Shown: positions 49,840 through 61,038, numbered from the stretch's first letter. The stretch: 64,000 bases of DNA from Halomonas sp. QHL1 (GCF_001882345.1 NZ_MINL01000001.1:2972419-3036418); one strand, 5' to 3'. Numbers and translations: made by a program. Notes: generated from the letters alone by a model not told the origin.

Positions 49840-50214
49840 ATGGCAACGATTAATCAGCTAGTGCGCAAGCCGCGCAAGCGCCCCGTCACCAAGAGTGACG
49901 TGCCAGCGCTGCAGGCCTGCCCGCAAAAACGTGGCGTTTGTACGCGCGTTTACACTACCACCCCGAAGAAGCCTAACTCGGCTCTGCGTAAGGTTTGCCG
50001 TGTGCGCCTTACCAACGGCTTTGAAGTGTCTTCTTACATTGGTGGTGAAGGTCACAACCTTCAAGAACACTCTGTCGTTTTGATTCGCGGCGGTCGTGTA
50101 AAGGATTTGCCAGGTGTGCGTTACCACACCGTTCGTGGCGCCCTTGACACCTCTGGCGTTCAAAATCGTCGTCAGGGTCGTTCTAAATACGGTACTAAGC
50201 GTCCGAAGTCCTAA
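49840..50214 (+). CDS. rpsL: 30S ribosomal protein S12
   Basis: A 124-residue decoding-centre protein. [20 protein letters not shown] and [12 protein letters not shown] are present, with Lys at both classical streptomycin-resistance positions, i.e. the sensitive form. ATG at 49840 is chosen; the longer frame from 49792 is non-conserved leader. TTGGAG lies upstream. Confidence 0.98.
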   Translation: MATINQLVRKPRKRPVTKSDVPALQACPQKRGVCTRVYTTTPKKPNSALRKVCRVRLTNGFEVSSYIGGEGHNLQEHSVVLIRGGRVKDLPGVRYHTVRGALDTSGVQNRRQGRSKYGTKRPKS

Positions 50215-50416
50215 TAAACAAATCCTAAGGGATAGGTTTTTGGAATAGGTCAGCTGTACGGCGTGATCCTGGCAGCAGGGCGTGCCGAGTAGCGATTATC
50301 ACGAATTTGACGGTCTGATAAGAGTAAGGTCGGGCGGCGCTTGTCGTATTTGAAGTTCGTACACAGGCTGCATTAGTTCCGGGTTTACCTGAAAGATCCT
50401 TAATTGAGGGCTTATC

Positions 50417-50887
50417 ATGCCTAGAAGAAGAGTAGTAGCTAAACGCGAGATTCTGCCGGATCCTAAGTTCGGAAGTGAGCGTCTCGCGAAGTTCATGAAC
50501 CACCTGATGGTCAGCGGCAAGAAGTCCATAGCTGAGCGTATCGTCTACGGTGCGTTGGACAAGGTTGCCGAGCGTAGTAAAGAAGATCCGCTGGAGATCT
50601 TCGACAAAGCGCTGGAAGCCATCCAGCCAATGGTCGAAGTGAAGTCGCGCCGCGTTGGTGGTGCGACCTATCAGGTGCCGGTTGAAGTACGTCCGTCTCG
50701 CCGTCAAGCGCTGGCAATGCGCTGGCTGGTAGACGCGGCGCGTCGTCGCGGTGAGAAAACCATGGTGCAGCGTCTGGCGGGTGAAATGCTGGATGCCGCT
50801 GAAGGTAAAGGTTCTGCCGTTAAGAAGCGCGAAGACGTGCATCGTATGGCAGAAGCCAACAAGGCCTTCTCGCACTACCGTTTCTAA
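50417..50887 (+). CDS. rpsG: 30S ribosomal protein S7
   Basis: A 156-residue primary 16S-binding protein that nucleates the 30S head. It starts [20 protein letters not shown]. The spacer to rpsL is 202 bases, longer than in E. coli. Its last codons and stop appear to have been duplicated downstream as a 15-bp tandem repeat. Confidence 0.98.
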   Translation: MPRRRVVAKREILPDPKFGSERLAKFMNHLMVSGKKSIAERIVYGALDKVAERSKEDPLEIFDKALEAIQPMVEVKSRRVGGATYQVPVEVRPSRRQALAMRWLVDAARRRGEKTMVQRLAGEMLDAAEGKGSAVKKREDVHRMAEANKAFSHYRF

Positions 50888-50927
50888 GATCGGCGTTTCT
50901 GAGTACGGCGTTTTTAAGTACGGCTTT
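50876..50927. repeat. 15-bp tandem repeat spanning the rpsG stop codon
   Basis: Units begin at 50876 (the gene end), 50891 (CGGCGTTTCTGAGTA) and 50906 (CGGCGTTTTTAAGTA), with a partial unit at 50921 (CGGCTTT). The second and third are 13 of 15 identical. Because 15 is a multiple of three, each unit reads RF-stop in the rpsG frame. Confidence 0.75.
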
Positions 50928-50995
50928 ATGGTTTTTATATGCACGTTGTTCAGCATGGCGAAGTGTTTGCTGAGTCGCGTCGTTGCAATACCCAA

Positions 50996-51018
50996 CCGCT
51001 ACCCTCAAGGGGTAGCGG
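50996..51018 (+). other. stem-loop in the fusA leader
   Basis: A perfect 9-bp stem CCGCTACCC / GGGTAGCGG with a 5-base loop lies 70 bases before the fusA start. There is no T run. It could influence fusA translation or processing of the str mRNA. Confidence 0.45.
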
Positions 51019-51087
51019 CGGTCGCATAAGCCTCGCTTGCATACGCCGCTAAATTAACGAGCATCGCCAACAAACGGGAGTTTCACC

Positions 51088-53211
51088 GTGGCACGCAAGA
51101 CTCCACTAAATCGTTACCGTAATATCGGTATCGTCGCTCACGTCGACGCGGGTAAAACCACGACGACTGAGCGTGTACTGTTCTACACCGGCCTTTCCCA
51201 CAAAGTGGGCGAAGTGCACGACGGTGCTGCGACCATGGACTGGATGGAGCAGGAGCAGGAGCGTGGTATTACTATCACCTCCGCTGCTACGACCTGTTTC
51301 TGGCAGGGCATGAACAAGCAGTTTCCTGAGCACCGCATTAATATTATCGACACCCCAGGGCACGTTGACTTCACCATCGAAGTTGAGCGTTCGCTGCGCG
51401 TACTTGATGGCGCGGTTGTTGTACTGTGTGGCTCTTCCGGCGTTCAGCCGCAGACCGAAACCGTATGGCGCCAAGCTAACAAGTACGAAGTGCCGCGCAT
51501 GGTATTCGTCAACAAGATGGACCGTACTGGCGCTGATTTCTTCATGGTTGTTGAGCAGTTGAAAGAGCGCCTAGGTGCCAAAGCTGTGCCGATCCAGATT
51601 AACTGGGGCACAGAAGAGGACTTTAAAGGCGTTATCGACCTTATTCAGATGAAAGCCATCCTGTGGGATGAAGAAAGTCTGGGTATGACTTATGACCTCG
51701 TGGATATTCCTGCTGAGCTACAAGAAACGGCAGAAAAGTACCGCGAAGAAATGGTCGAAGCAGCTGCCGAAGGCTCTGACGAGCTGATGGAGAAGTACCT
51801 TGAAGGCGGCGAGCTAACGATTGAAGAGATCAAGGCCGGTCTGCGTGCGCGCACCCTGGCTAACGATATCGTTCTGGTTACCTGTGGTTCTGCGTTTAAG
51901 AACAAAGGTGTTCAAGCAGTGCTGGATGGCGTTATCGAATTCATGCCTTCGCCGACAGAAGTTAAGGCGATCGAGGGTGAGCTCGACGATAAAGACGGCA
52001 CCGTTGATACTCGTGAAGCTGATGACAGTGCACCGTTTGCGGCCTTGGCGTTTAAAATCGCCACCGACCCCTTCGTTGGTACACTGACCTTTATCCGCGT
52101 CTACTCCGGGGTTCTGAAATCTGGTGACGGTGTATATAACTCCGTTAAGCAGAAGAAAGAGCGCGTTGGTCGTATCGTTCAGATGCACGCCAACTCTCGT
52201 GAAGAGATCAAAGAGGTTCTGGCAGGCGACATCGCTGCTTGTATCGGCCTGAAAGACGTCACCACTGGTGATACCCTGTGCGATATCGATAACAAGATTG
52301 TTCTCGAGCGCATGGAGTTCCCGGATCCGGTTATCTCGGTTGCCGTAGAGCCTAAGTCTAAGGCGGACCAAGAGAAGATGGGTGTTGCATTGGGCAAGCT
52401 TGCTCAAGAAGACCCTTCGTTCCAGGTCAAAACCGACGAAGAAACCGGCCAGACGATTATTTCTGGTATGGGTGAGCTTCACCTGGATATCCTCGTTGAC
52501 CGTATGCGTCGCGAGTTTAAAGTTGAAGCCAATATCGGCAAGCCTCAGGTTGCCTACCGCGAAACTATTCGCGGCAGCATTGAGCAAGAAGGCAAGTTCG
52601 TACGTCAGTCCGGTGGTCGTGGTCAGTACGGTCACGTTTGGCTACGTATCGAGCCGCTGACTAAAGAAGAAAAGGGTGAAGGCGACGAAGAGATCTTCTT
52701 CAAATTCAACTCTGAGATCGTAGGTGGCGCGGTTCCTAAGGAATACGTTCCTGCGGTTGAGAAGGGTGCTTACGAGCAGCTTAAAAACGGCGTTATCGCG
52801 GGTTACCCGATGATCGACGTTAAAGTATCGCTGTTCGACGGCTCCTTCCACGACGTGGACTCCAACGAGACTGCGTTTAAGATTGCTTCTTCTATGGCAG
52901 TAAAAGAAGGTGCCAGGAAGGCCAAGGCCGTGCTGCTGGAGCCGGTGATGAAGGTCGAAATCGTGACCCCCGAAGAGTTTATGGGTGACGTCATGGGCGA
53001 CCTGAGCCGTCGTCGCGGCCTGGTGCAGGGTATGGATGACTCCTCTTCTGGTAAAGTCATTCGTGCAACGGTGCCACTGGGCGAGATGTTCGGTTATGCA
53101 ACCGATCTGCGCTCACAGACCCAGGGCCGTGCGAGCTACTCCATGGAGTTCTCGAAGTACGACGAGGCGCCCTCCAGCGTCGTTGAAGCCGTCATCAATC
53201 AAAACGGTTAA
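51088..53211 (+). CDS. fusA: elongation factor G
   Basis: A 707-residue translocase GTPase. G1 [13 protein letters not shown]3 DTPGHVDF and G4 NKMDRTGAD are intact; the five-domain length is close to the E. coli protein (704). The start is GTG at 51088 with ACGGGAG upstream. Confidence 0.99.
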   Translation: MARKTPLNRYRNIGIVAHVDAGKTTTTERVLFYTGLSHKVGEVHDGAATMDWMEQEQERGITITSAATTCFWQGMNKQFPEHRINIIDTPGHVDFTIEVERSLRVLDGAVVVLCGSSGVQPQTETVWRQANKYEVPRMVFVNKMDRTGADFFMVVEQLKERLGAKAVPIQINWGTEEDFKGVIDLIQMKAILWDEESLGMTYDLVDIPAELQETAEKYREEMVEAAAEGSDELMEKYLEGGELTIEEIKAGLRARTLANDIVLVTCGSAFKNKGVQAVLDGVIEFMPSPTEVKAIEGELDDKDGTVDTREADDSAPFAALAFKIATDPFVGTLTFIRVYSGVLKSGDGVYNSVKQKKERVGRIVQMHANSREEIKEVLAGDIAACIGLKDVTTGDTLCDIDNKIVLERMEFPDPVISVAVEPKSKADQEKMGVALGKLAQEDPSFQVKTDEETGQTIISGMGELHLDILVDRMRREFKVEANIGKPQVAYRETIRGSIEQEGKFVRQSGGRGQYGHVWLRIEPLTKEEKGEGDEEIFFKFNSEIVGGAVPKEYVPAVEKGAYEQLKNGVIAGYPMIDVKVSLFDGSFHDVDSNETAFKIASSMAVKEGARKAKAVLLEPVMKVEIVTPEEFMGDVMGDLSRRRGLVQGMDDSSSGKVIRATVPLGEMFGYATDLRSQTQGRASYSMEFSKYDEAPSSVVEAVINQNG

Positions 53212-53239
53212 CCGTTAGCAACGTAAAGAGGTTATAGCA

Positions 53240-54433
53240 GTGGCTAAGGAAAAATTTGAACGTTCCAAACCGCACGTCAACGTCGGCACCATCGGTCACG
53301 TCGACCACGGTAAAACGACTCTGACTGCGGCCCTAACCCGCGTGTCTGCTGAGGTTTTCGGCGGCGACTGGCGTGAGTTTGATACCATCGATAACGCTCC
53401 TGAAGAGCGCGAGCGCGGTATCACCATCGCTACTTCACACGTGGAATATCAGTCTGAAGAGCGTCACTACGCTCACGTTGACTGCCCAGGACACGCTGAC
53501 TACGTCAAGAACATGATCACCGGTGCTGCGCAGATGGACGGCGCGATCCTGGTATGTTCTGCCGCAGATGGCCCGATGCCGCAAACTCGCGAGCACATCC
53601 TGCTGTCTCGTCAGGTTGGCGTACCGTTCATCGTTGTGTTCCTGAACAAAGCGGACATGGTCGATGACGAAGAGCTGCTCGAGCTGGTAGAAATGGAAGT
53701 TCGCGAACTTCTAGACCAGTACGACTTCCCTGGCGACGACACTCCGATCATCACTGGTTCTGCGCTGATGGCGCTGAACGGTGAAGATGACAAGGGCATG
53801 GGTACTACTGCCGTTGCTAATCTGATCAAAGCTCTGGATGAGTACATCCCCGAGCCGGAGCGTGCGATCGACCAGCCGTTCCTGATGCCGATCGAAGACG
53901 TGTTCTCTATCTCTGGCCGCGGTACTGTTGTTACCGGTCGTGTAGAGCGCGGCATCGTTAAAGCGGGCGAAGAAGTGGAAATCGTGGGTATCCGCGACAC
54001 CACCAAAACGATCGTTACCGGTGTTGAAATGTTCCGTAAACTGCTCGACGAAGGTCGTGCTGGTGAGAACGTTGGCGCCCTGCTGCGTGGTACTAAGCGT
54101 GATGACGTCGAGCGTGGCCAAGTACTGGCCAAGCCGGGCACCATCAACCCGCATACTACCTTCGAAGCAGAAGTTTACGTACTGTCCAAAGAAGAAGGTG
54201 GTCGTCACACGCCTTTCTTCAAGGGCTACCGTCCTCAGTTCTACTTCCGTACCACCGACGTAACCGGTACTTGTGAACTGCCGGAAGGCGTTGAAATGGT
54301 CATGCCGGGTGACAACGTTCAGATGGTTGTTACCTTGATCGCTCCGATCGCAATGGACGAAGGCTTGCGCTTCGCTATTCGTGAAGGCGGCCGTACTGTC
54401 GGTGCTGGCGTTGTGGCCAAAATCGTCAAGTAA
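53240..54433 (+). CDS. tuf: elongation factor Tu
   Basis: A 397-residue GTPase that delivers aminoacyl-t[29 protein letters not shown] and [15 protein letters not shown] are intact. The start is GTG at 53240 with AGAGG upstream. It is the only tuf gene in the window; the usual second copy next to tRNA-Thr is absent. A terminator separates it from the S10 operon. Confidence 0.99.
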   Translation: MAKEKFERSKPHVNVGTIGHVDHGKTTLTAALTRVSAEVFGGDWREFDTIDNAPEERERGITIATSHVEYQSEERHYAHVDCPGHADYVKNMITGAAQMDGAILVCSAADGPMPQTREHILLSRQVGVPFIVVFLNKADMVDDEELLELVEMEVRELLDQYDFPGDDTPIITGSALMALNGEDDKGMGTTAVANLIKALDEYIPEPERAIDQPFLMPIEDVFSISGRGTVVTGRVERGIVKAGEEVEIVGIRDTTKTIVTGVEMFRKLLDEGRAGENVGALLRGTKRDDVERGQVLAKPGTINPHTTFEAEVYVLSKEEGGRHTPFFKGYRPQFYFRTTDVTGTCELPEGVEMVMPGDNVQMVVTLIAPIAMDEGLRFAIREGGRTVGAGVVAKIVK

Positions 54434-54452
54434 GCAGCATGCTTGAATGATG

Positions 54453-54480
54453 AAGGGGGCTCTGATGAGCCCCCTTTTCT
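54453..54480 (+). terminator. intrinsic terminator of the str operon
   Basis: A 10-bp perfect stem AAGGGGGCTC / GAGCCCCCTT with loop TGAT runs into TTTTCT. It begins 20 bases after tuf. Confidence 0.93.
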
Positions 54481-54499
54481 GCGCACCAACAGCAAATGT

Positions 54500-54528
54500 T
54501 TGACATGGGCTTTTGGCGTGCCTATAAT
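54500..54528 (+). promoter_or_regulatory. consensus promoter of the S10 operon
   Basis: TTGACA (54500-54505), 17 bases, TATAAT (54523-54528): a perfect sigma-70 consensus, with GC-rich discriminator GCGCATCC. Transcription should start near 54535, giving a leader of about 60 bases. Confidence 0.92.
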
Positions 54529-54552
54529 GCGCATCCTTTGAATGCGTGGGTA

Positions 54553-54568
54553 GACGGCTCGCGCCGTC
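54553..54568 (+). promoter_or_regulatory. short hairpin in the S10 leader
   Basis: GACGGC / GCCGTC with loop TCGC. It is the only clear helix in the short rpsJ leader; the E. coli S10 leader is far longer and multi-hairpin. Confidence 0.45.
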
Positions 54569-54592
54569 GACATCCATTGGAGTTTAGGGCAA

Positions 54593-54904
54593 ATGCAGAA
54601 CCAAAAGATTCGCATTCGGTTGAAAGCTTTCGACCATCGCCTGATCGACCAGTCTACAGCGGAGATTGTTGAAACCGCTAAGCGTACTGGTGCTCAGGTT
54701 CGTGGACCGATTCCGCTGCCGACCAACCGCGAGCGTTACACCATCCTGATCTCGCCGCACGTCAATAAAGATGCGCGTGACCAGTATGAGATTCGTACGC
54801 ACAAGCGTGTGCTCGACATTGTTGAGCCGACCGAAAAAACTGTTGATGCTTTGATGAAGCTTGATCTCGCCGCAGGCGTAGACGTGCAAATCAAACTCAA
54901 CTAA
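54593..54904 (+). CDS. rpsJ: 30S ribosomal protein S10
   Basis: A 103-residue protein of the 30S head and partner of NusB/Nus[20 protein letters not shown] and [16 protein letters not shown] are characteristic. TTGGAG precedes ATG. It is the first gene of the S10 operon, but separated from rplC by an unusually long spacer. Confidence 0.98.
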   Translation: MQNQKIRIRLKAFDHRLIDQSTAEIVETAKRTGAQVRGPIPLPTNRERYTILISPHVNKDARDQYEIRTHKRVLDIVEPTEKTVDALMKLDLAAGVDVQIKLN

Positions 54905-54907
54905 TTA

Positions 54908-55004
54908 CACTAGTCACTTTGCGGCCCAGCGCTCATCGCTCTTTGTAAAGAGTTAGCATGAGCAGCAGCCGCCGCGCCGTGAGGCGCCACACAATGTGCT
55001 AGTG
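54908..55004 (+). promoter_or_regulatory. structured RNA element between rpsJ and rplC
   Basis: A closing helix CACTAG-CAC / GTG-CTAGTG (54908-54917 with 54996-55004, one bulged T) encloses a composite hairpin GCTCAT/ATGAGC (54931-54936, 54958-54963) with inner CTCTT/AAGAG, and a second hairpin GCGCC-GTGA-GGCGC (54974-54987) with a GNRA loop. This multi-branch fold looks regulatory. Its class is unknown; L4-type autoregulation is speculation. Confidence 0.5.
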
Positions 55005-55065
55005 GAATGCTCTGGAAAGGGCAGCCATAGCGGGTGATAGCCCCGTACACTATAGGAGACTGAGT

Positions 55066-55704
55066 ATGACTATCGGTTTAGTCGGTAAAAAGGCCGGGAT
55101 GACCCGTGTCTTTACCGAAGACGGCGCGTCTGTGCCCGTAACCGTTATTGAAGTTGATCCTAATCGTGTTACACGCGTTAAATCTGTCGAATCTGACGGT
55201 TACGCAGCGATTCAGGTCACATCTGGCTCTCGCAAAGCTAAGCACCTCACCAAAGCGCAAGCTGGTCAGTTTGCCAAGGCGGGTGTTGAAGCTGGTCGTG
55301 CACTGATGGAATTTCGTCTTGCAGAAGGCGAAGAGATTCCTGAAGTGGGCGGCGAAATCACCGTATCCCTCTTCGAAGCTGGTCAAATGGTTGACGTGAC
55401 TGGCACCTCTAAGGGTAAAGGCTTCCAGGGTGCTGTTAAGCGCTGGAACTTCCGTACCCAAGATATGACTCACGGTAACTCTCTGTCGCATCGCGCGCCG
55501 GGTTCTATCGGCATGTGTCAGACTCCGGGTCGCGTTTTCAAAGGCAAAAAGATGGCCGGTCAAATGGGTAACGCCCGTTGCACCGTGCAGAGCCTTGAGA
55601 TCGTCCGTGTCGACGCCGAGCGTAACCTGCTGCTGATTAAAGGCGCCGTACCGGGTGCTCCCGGTAGTGACGTTATCGTTCGCAGCGCCGTGAAAGCAGG
55701 CTGA
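55066..55704 (+). CDS. rplC: 50S ribosomal protein L3
   Basis: A 212-residue early-assembly protein near the peptidyl-transferase centre. [18 protein letters not shown] and the loop with methylatable Gln region ([20 protein letters not shown]) are present. AGGAGA precedes ATG. Confidence 0.98.
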   Translation: MTIGLVGKKAGMTRVFTEDGASVPVTVIEVDPNRVTRVKSVESDGYAAIQVTSGSRKAKHLTKAQAGQFAKAGVEAGRALMEFRLAEGEEIPEVGGEITVSLFEAGQMVDVTGTSKGKGFQGAVKRWNFRTQDMTHGNSLSHRAPGSIGMCQTPGRVFKGKKMAGQMGNARCTVQSLEIVRVDAERNLLLIKGAVPGAPGSDVIVRSAVKAG

Positions 55705-55719
55705 AGGGGATAATTACCA

Positions 55720-56325
55720 ATGAATCTGAATCTTGCTGCAGGCACGGGTACCGTTGAAGTAGCCGACGCCACTTTTGGCAAAGAATTCAACGAAGCGCTC
55801 GTTCACCAGGTTGTCACTGCCTATTTGGCGGCTGGTCGTCAGGGAACCCGCGCACAAAAGAGTCGTTCCGACGTTCGTGGCGGTGGTAAGAAGCCGTGGC
55901 GTCAGAAAGGCACCGGTCGCGCACGTGCCGGTACCATCCGCTCTCCGCTATGGCGTAGTGGTGGCGTAACCTTCGCGGCGCGTCCGCAAGACTACACCCA
56001 GAAGGTTAACCGCAAGATGTACCGTGCAGCGATGCGCTCCATCTTGTCAGAGCTGGTACGTCAAGAGCGTTTAGTCGCGATTGAAGAGTTCGTCGTCGAT
56101 GCGCCTAAGACCAAGCAGGTAGCTGCCAAGCTGAAAGAGCTCAACCTTGAAAAAGTGTTGATCGTCACTGAAGAAGTTGACGAGAAGCTCTATTTGGCCG
56201 CACGCAACCTTCCCCACGTTGACGTGGTGGATGTCGCGGCAGCTGACCCGGTAAGCCTGGTAGCCTTTGATAAGGTCCTGATTACCGTCTCCGCCCTGCG
56301 TAAATTCGAGGAGAAGCTGGCATGA
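55720..56325 (+). CDS. rplD: 50S ribosomal protein L4
   Basis: A 201-residue exit-tunnel protein that in E. coli represses the S10 operon. The extended loop [21 protein letters not shown] is intact. Its stop overlaps rplW by four bases (ATGA). AGGGG lies upstream. Confidence 0.98.
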   Translation: MNLNLAAGTGTVEVADATFGKEFNEALVHQVVTAYLAAGRQGTRAQKSRSDVRGGGKKPWRQKGTGRARAGTIRSPLWRSGGVTFAARPQDYTQKVNRKMYRAAMRSILSELVRQERLVAIEEFVVDAPKTKQVAAKLKELNLEKVLIVTEEVDEKLYLAARNLPHVDVVDVAAADPVSLVAFDKVLITVSALRKFEEKLA

Positions 56326-56618
56326 ACCAGGAACGCGTATTTAAGGTTCTGCTTGGGCCGCACGTGACCGAAAAGGCCGCAATGGCAGCCGAGCGCAACC
56401 AGTACGTTTTCAAGGTGGCATCTGATGCTACCAAGCCCGAGATCAAAAAGGCCGTTGAAGCACTCTTCGGCAAAAAGGTCGGTAGTGTTCAGGTACTGAA
56501 CATGAAGGGTAAAACAAAACGTACTGCGAACGGCGTTGGCCTGCGTAAGGGTTACCGCAAAGCGTATGTGACCCTGGCTGCGGGTGAAACGCTCGAAGAC
56601 TTCTCTGGCGCCGAATAA
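56322..56618 (+). CDS. rplW: 50S ribosomal protein L23
   Basis: A 98-residue exit-site protein that docks trigger factor and [19 protein letters not shown] and [23 protein letters not shown] mark the family (split here by function: N-terminal and rRNA-binding parts). It is translationally coupled to rplD. Confidence 0.97.
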   Translation: MNQERVFKVLLGPHVTEKAAMAAERNQYVFKVASDATKPEIKKAVEALFGKKVGSVQVLNMKGKTKRTANGVGLRKGYRKAYVTLAAGETLEDFSGAE

Positions 56619-56635
56619 GGGCAGGAGTACGGATA

Positions 56636-57466
56636 ATGGCAATCGTCAAGACCAAACCCACTTCCGCCGGTCGTCGCCACGTCGTCAAGATCGTTGGCGA
56701 GGAACTGTTTAAAGGCCGTGCTTATGCACCGCTTTTGGAAAAACAGTCCAAGTCCGGCGGCCGGAATAACTACGGTCGTATCACCACCCGCCACGTGGGC
56801 GGTGGTCATCGTCACCACTATCGGTTGATCGATTTCAAGCGCACCAAAGATGGCATTCCTGCCACCGTTGAGCGCCTGGAGCACGATCCCAATCGCAGTG
56901 CGCACATTGCGCTGCTGAAGTATGCCGATGGTGAGCGTCGTTACATCATTGCACCGAAAGGTGTCAGCGCGGGTGACGTGCTGGAATCTGGTGTTAACGC
57001 GTCAATCAAAAAAGGCAATGCCTTGCCGCTGCGTAACGTCCCGTTGGGTTCTACGGTGCACTGCATCGAACTCAAGCCGGGTAAAGGTGCGCAGATTGCT
57101 CGCAGTGCCGGTACAAGCGCCCAGCTGGTTGCTCGTGAAGGTAACTATGCCACCCTGCGTCTTCGCTCTGGCGAAATGCGTAAAGTGTTGGCCGAGTGCC
57201 GCGCGACATTGGGTGAAGTGAGCAACTCTGAGCACAGCCTGCGTCAACTTGGCAAGGCCGGTGCGAAGCGCTGGAGAGGCGTGCGTCCGACTGTTCGCGG
57301 TGTCGCGATGAACCCAGTCGATCACCCGCACGGTGGTGGCGAAGGCCGCACCAGTGGTGGTCGTCACCCGGTATCCCCATGGGGCGTGCCGACTAAGGGT
57401 CACAAGACGCGTAAGAACAAGCGCACCGACAAGCTGATCATTCGTCGTCGTAATAAGACGCGTTGA
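56636..57466 (+). CDS. rplB: 50S ribosomal protein L2
   Basis: A 276-residue protein essential for subunit joining and peptidyl transfer. The C-terminal [19 protein letters not shown] contains the conserved His of the active centre. GCAGGAG precedes ATG. Confidence 0.98.
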   Translation: MAIVKTKPTSAGRRHVVKIVGEELFKGRAYAPLLEKQSKSGGRNNYGRITTRHVGGGHRHHYRLIDFKRTKDGIPATVERLEHDPNRSAHIALLKYADGERRYIIAPKGVSAGDVLESGVNASIKKGNALPLRNVPLGSTVHCIELKPGKGAQIARSAGTSAQLVAREGNYATLRLRSGEMRKVLAECRATLGEVSNSEHSLRQLGKAGAKRWRGVRPTVRGVAMNPVDHPHGGGEGRTSGGRHPVSPWGVPTKGHKTRKNKRTDKLIIRRRNKTR

Positions 57467-57499
57467 TCTAAATTGCCAAGACATTAAGAGGTAACGGCT

Positions 57500-57775
57500 G
57501 TGCCACGTTCACTAAAGAAAGGTCCCTTCATTGACCTTCATCTTTTGAAGAAGGTAGAGGCTGCAGTGGAGAAGAACGATCGCAAACCGATCAAGACTTG
57601 GTCGCGTCGTTCTATGATCCTGCCCAATATGGTAGGCCTCACTATCGCGGTCCATAATGGTCGCCAACACGTCCCGGTGCATGTATCCGAGGAAATGGTT
57701 GGCCACAAATTGGGCGAATTCGCTGCTACCCGCACTTATCGCGGGCATGCGGCGGATAAAAAAGCCAAACGGTAA
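57500..57775 (+). CDS. rpsS: 30S ribosomal protein S19
   Basis: A 91-residue 30S head protein contacting S13 and the A-site t[18 protein letters not shown] and [16 protein letters not shown] are typical. The start is GTG at 57500 with AGAGG upstream. Confidence 0.97.
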   Translation: MPRSLKKGPFIDLHLLKKVEAAVEKNDRKPIKTWSRRSMILPNMVGLTIAVHNGRQHVPVHVSEEMVGHKLGEFAATRTYRGHAADKKAKR

Positions 57776-57793
57776 GCCAGAGAGGATTGAGAG

Positions 57794-58126
57794 ATGGAAG
57801 TCACAGCTAAGCTGTTTGGCGCTCGTTTATCCGCCCAGAAGGCCCGTTTGGTGGCTGACCAGGTGCGCGGTAAACCTGTCGCCGAGGCACTCGACCTGCT
57901 GACCTTCTCACCGAAGAAGGCTGCCAAGCTGGTTAAGAAGGTGCTGCAATCCGCGATTGCGAATGCGGAAGAAAATAACGGCATGGATATTGACGAGCTG
58001 CGTGTCTCGACCATCTGCGTCGATGAGGGCATGACGCTCAAGCGTATCAAGCCGCGTGCCAAGGGGCGTGCGGATCGTATCTTGAAGCGCACGTGCCACA
58101 TCACCGTCAAGGTAGCCGAGAAGTAG
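57794..58126 (+). CDS. rplV: 50S ribosomal protein L22
   Basis: A 110-residue exit-tunnel protein whose beta-hairpin lines the constriction. [15 protein letters not shown] and [20 protein letters not shown] are present without the deletions seen in macrolide-resistant forms. AGAGG lies upstream. Confidence 0.97.
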   Translation: MEVTAKLFGARLSAQKARLVADQVRGKPVAEALDLLTFSPKKAAKLVKKVLQSAIANAEENNGMDIDELRVSTICVDEGMTLKRIKPRAKGRADRILKRTCHITVKVAEK

Positions 58127-58136
58127 GAGTCGACCG

Positions 58137-58838
58137 ATGGGTCAGAAAGTCAATCCAACAGGCATTCGACTGGGCATCGTCAAAGACCATGCTTCTGTCT
58201 GGTATGCTGAGCGCGGCGCTTACGCCGATAAGCTCAATAACGATCTCGAAGTGCGTAGCTTCCTGGAAGAGCGTCTTAAAAGCGCCTCTGTTAGCCGCAT
58301 CCACATCGAGCGTCCGGCGAACAATGCCCGCATCACCATTCACACTGCCCGTCCGGGTATCGTGATTGGTAAGAAAGGTGAAGATGTCGACCGTTTGCGT
58401 CGCGATCTTACCCAGATGATGGGTGTTCCCGTGCATGTGAACATCGAAGAAGTTCGCAAGCCGGAGCTGGATGCCAAGCTAGTCGCTGCTAACGTAGCGG
58501 GTCAGCTTGAGCGTCGCGTGATGTTCCGTCGTGCTATGAAGCGCGCGGTACAGAACGCAATGCGTCTTGGCGCTGGTGGCATCAAGATACAGCTGTCAGG
58601 TCGTCTTGGTGGCGCTGAAATCGCACGTACCGAATGGTACCGCGAAGGTCGCGTTCCGCTGCACACGTTGCGTGCGGATATCGACTACGCCACTTACGAA
58701 GCTCACACCACCTATGGCGTTATCGGCGTCAAAGTGTGGATCTTCAAGGGTGAAATCCTCGGCGGTATCGAGGAAGTACGTGCCAAGGCGAAACAACAGC
58801 CTGCCGGCAACGCGCCCAAGAAGAAAGGTTCCAGGTAA
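58137..58838 (+). CDS. rpsC: 30S ribosomal protein S3
   Basis: A 233-residue protein of the mRNA entry site with a KH domain ([17 protein letters not shown]). It starts [14 protein letters not shown]. The basic C-terminal tail ends KKGSR. AGGAG is upstream. Confidence 0.98.
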   Translation: MGQKVNPTGIRLGIVKDHASVWYAERGAYADKLNNDLEVRSFLEERLKSASVSRIHIERPANNARITIHTARPGIVIGKKGEDVDRLRRDLTQMMGVPVHVNIEEVRKPELDAKLVAANVAGQLERRVMFRRAMKRAVQNAMRLGAGGIKIQLSGRLGGAEIARTEWYREGRVPLHTLRADIDYATYEAHTTYGVIGVKVWIFKGEILGGIEEVRAKAKQQPAGNAPKKKGSR

Positions 58839-58853
58839 GGGGAGAGCGAGTCG

Positions 58854-59267
58854 ATGTTACAGCCCAAGCGTATGAAATTCCGCAAGATGATGAAAGGCCG
58901 CAACCGTGGCCTGGCGCATCGCGGAAGCAAGATCAGCTTCGGGGAATACGGCCTAAAAGCTACTGGTCGCGGCCGCATTACTGCGCGTCAGATCGAAGCA
59001 GGCCGTCGTGCGATCACACGTCACGTTAAGCGTGGCGGTAAAATCTGGATCCGCGTCTTCCCTGATAAGCCGATCTCTAAGAAGCCGCTCGAAGTTCGTA
59101 TGGGTAAAGGTAAAGGTTCTGTTGAGTACTGGGTTGCCCAGATCCAACCGGGTCGGGTCCTGTATGAAATTGAAGGCGTGTCGGAAGAGCTCGCTCGTGA
59201 AGCGTTTGAGCTTGCCGCACAGAAAATGCCCTTATCCACCACCTTTGCGAAACGGACGGTGATGTGA
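58854..59267 (+). CDS. rplP: 50S ribosomal protein L16
   Basis: A 137-residue protein near the A-site and 5S r[22 protein letters not shown] starts it, and [20 protein letters not shown] is typical. Its stop overlaps the rpmC start (TGATG). Confidence 0.98.
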   Translation: MLQPKRMKFRKMMKGRNRGLAHRGSKISFGEYGLKATGRGRITARQIEAGRRAITRHVKRGGKIWIRVFPDKPISKKPLEVRMGKGKGSVEYWVAQIQPGRVLYEIEGVSEELAREAFELAAQKMPLSTTFAKRTVM

Positions 59268-59458
59268 TGAAAGCCCAGGAAATTCGTGAAAAGTCCGCAG
59301 GAGAGCTCCAGGAGCAACTCCTCGAACTCCTCCGCGAGCAGTTTAACCTGCGCATGCAGAAGGCCACTGGCCAACTGAGCCAGACTCATCTGCTCAAGCA
59401 GGTCCGCCGGGATATCGCCCGCGTTAAGACTTTGCTCAACGAGAAGGCAGGTGATTGA
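59267..59458 (+). CDS. rpmC: 50S ribosomal protein L29
   Basis: A 63-residue two-helix protein at the tunnel exit ([35 protein letters not shown]). ATG at 59267 overlaps the rplP stop by one base. rpsQ begins one base after its stop codon. Confidence 0.95.
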   Translation: MKAQEIREKSAGELQEQLLELLREQFNLRMQKATGQLSQTHLLKQVRRDIARVKTLLNEKAGD

Positions 59459-59459
59459 G

Positions 59460-59720
59460 ATGGCCGAAGAAAACACAAAGCGTACGCTCACCGGTAAAGT
59501 GGTGAGCGACAAGATGGACAAGTCCATCGTCGTCATGATCGAGCGGCGCGAGCGTCACCCGATCTACGGAAAATACGTTAAGCGCTCCACCAAGCTGCAC
59601 GCCCATGATGAGGCGAACCAGGCTAAGGCAGGCGATACGGTCTCTATTCAAGAGTGCCGTCCGCTTTCCAAGAAAAAAGCTTGGACGCTGGTCGAGGTGG
59701 TTGAACACGCCAAGGGTTAA
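59460..59720 (+). CDS. rpsQ: 30S ribosomal protein S17
   Basis: An 86-residue OB-fold primary rRNA-binding protein and the last gene of the S10 operon. [20 protein letters not shown] and [18 protein letters not shown] are diagnostic. ATG at 59460 is used rather than the upstream in-frame GTG at 59451 inside rpmC. Confidence 0.96.
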   Translation: MAEENTKRTLTGKVVSDKMDKSIVVMIERRERHPIYGKYVKRSTKLHAHDEANQAKAGDTVSIQECRPLSKKKAWTLVEVVEHAKG

Positions 59721-59769
59721 TCCCGAGGCTTGTCAATCAGTGCAGTCAGATTAGGTTTGGAGAAAACCG

Positions 59770-60141
59770 ATGATTCAGACTCAGACAATGCTGGATGTCG
59801 CCGACAACAGCGGAGCGCGCCGGGTGCAGTGCATCAAGGTGTTAGGCGGTTCACACCGTCGTTACGCTCGCGTTGGTGATATCATCAAGGTCACGGTTAA
59901 GGAAGCGATTCCGCGTGGCAAGGTCAAAAAAGGCCAGGTGCTAAAAGCGGTCGTGGTCCGGACCCGTAGTGGCGTCCGTCGTCCCGACGGTTCGCTCATC
60001 CGTTTCGATGGAAATGCGGCAGTTTTGTTGAATAACACCAACGAACAGCCAATCGGTACCCGTATTTTTGGGCCGGTGACTCGTGAACTTCGTAATGAAA
60101 AGTTCATGAAGATCATTTCCTTAGCGCCTGAAGTGCTGTAA
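59770..60141 (+). CDS. rplN: 50S ribosomal protein L14
   Basis: A 123-residue intersubunit-bridge protein and first gene of the spc operon. [19 protein letters not shown] and [16 protein letters not shown] are typical. The 49-base spacer after rpsQ shows no clear promoter or terminator, so S10 and spc may be co-transcribed. TTTGGAG precedes ATG. Confidence 0.98.
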   Translation: MIQTQTMLDVADNSGARRVQCIKVLGGSHRRYARVGDIIKVTVKEAIPRGKVKKGQVLKAVVVRTRSGVRRPDGSLIRFDGNAAVLLNNTNEQPIGTRIFGPVTRELRNEKFMKIISLAPEVL

Positions 60142-60155
60142 GGAGCGAGGCGGAT

Positions 60156-60470
60156 ATGCAAAAGATCAAACGTGACGATGAAGTCATCGTCATCGCCGGG
60201 AAGGATAAAGGCAAACGTGGCACCGTTAAGCGGGTATTAGAAAACCGCTTCTTGGTGTCCGGTGTGAACATGATTAAACGTCACACCAAGCCAAATCCCA
60301 TGGCGGGTAATCAGGGCGGTATCGTCGAGCGTGAGGCTCCGATTCACGCGTCCAACGTAGCCATCTTCAATTCGGAGACCGGTAAGGCGGATCGCGTCGG
60401 CTTCCAAGTGAAGGAAGACGGTACCAAGGTACGTATCTACAAGTCGACGCAGACGCAGATCGACGCCTAA
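60156..60470 (+). CDS. rplX: 50S ribosomal protein L24
   Basis: A 104-residue assembly initiator with an N-terminal KOW motif ([18 protein letters not shown]). AGGAG lies upstream of ATG. Confidence 0.97.
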   Translation: MQKIKRDDEVIVIAGKDKGKRGTVKRVLENRFLVSGVNMIKRHTKPNPMAGNQGGIVEREAPIHASNVAIFNSETGKADRVGFQVKEDGTKVRIYKSTQTQIDA

Positions 60471-60488
60471 CGCGAGTCGGGTAGCAAA

Positions 60489-61028
60489 ATGGCGAACTTG
60501 AAAGAACGTTATCAAAACGAGGTAGCAGCTCAACTCAAAGAAGAGTTCAGCTATGCCAACGTTATGCAGGTACCACGGATCACGAAAGTGACTCTGAACA
60601 TGGGTATCGGCGAAGCAGTCAACGATAAAAAGTTGATTGACAATGCCATCGGCGATCTAGAGAAACTCTCTGGTCAAAAACCGTTGGTGACCAAGGCACG
60701 TAAGTCCATCGCGGGCTTTAAGGTACGCGAAGGTTGGCCAATCGGCATCAAAGTAACGCTGCGCGCAGAGCGTATGTGGGACTTCTTGGACCGTTTGGTT
60801 TACATCGCGATTCCCCGCGTGCGTGACTTCCGTGGTCTCAACCCGAAGTCTTTCGACGGTCGTGGCAATTACTCTATGGGTGTGCGTGAGCAGATCATCT
60901 TCCCGGAGATCGAGTATGATAAAATCGATCGCATCCGGGGGTTGGACGTCACTATCACGACGACCGCCAAAACCGACGAGGAAGGTCGTGCGCTGCTAAC
61001 CGCGCTGAACTTCCCGTTCAAGAAATAG
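60489..61028 (+). CDS. rplE: 50S ribosomal protein L5
   Basis: A 179-residue 5S rRNA-binding protein of the central protuberance. [32 protein letters not shown] and the C-terminal [20 protein letters not shown] are typical. Confidence 0.98.
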   Translation: MANLKERYQNEVAAQLKEEFSYANVMQVPRITKVTLNMGIGEAVNDKKLIDNAIGDLEKLSGQKPLVTKARKSIAGFKVREGWPIGIKVTLRAERMWDFLDRLVYIAIPRVRDFRGLNPKSFDGRGNYSMGVREQIIFPEIEYDKIDRIRGLDVTITTTAKTDEEGRALLTALNFPFKK

Positions 61029-61038
61029 GGCTGGGATC

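Noticed and set aside
53711..54577. 288-codon open frame antisense to tuf
   Set aside because: It runs through tuf, the terminator and the S10 promoter, so it cannot be a real gene.
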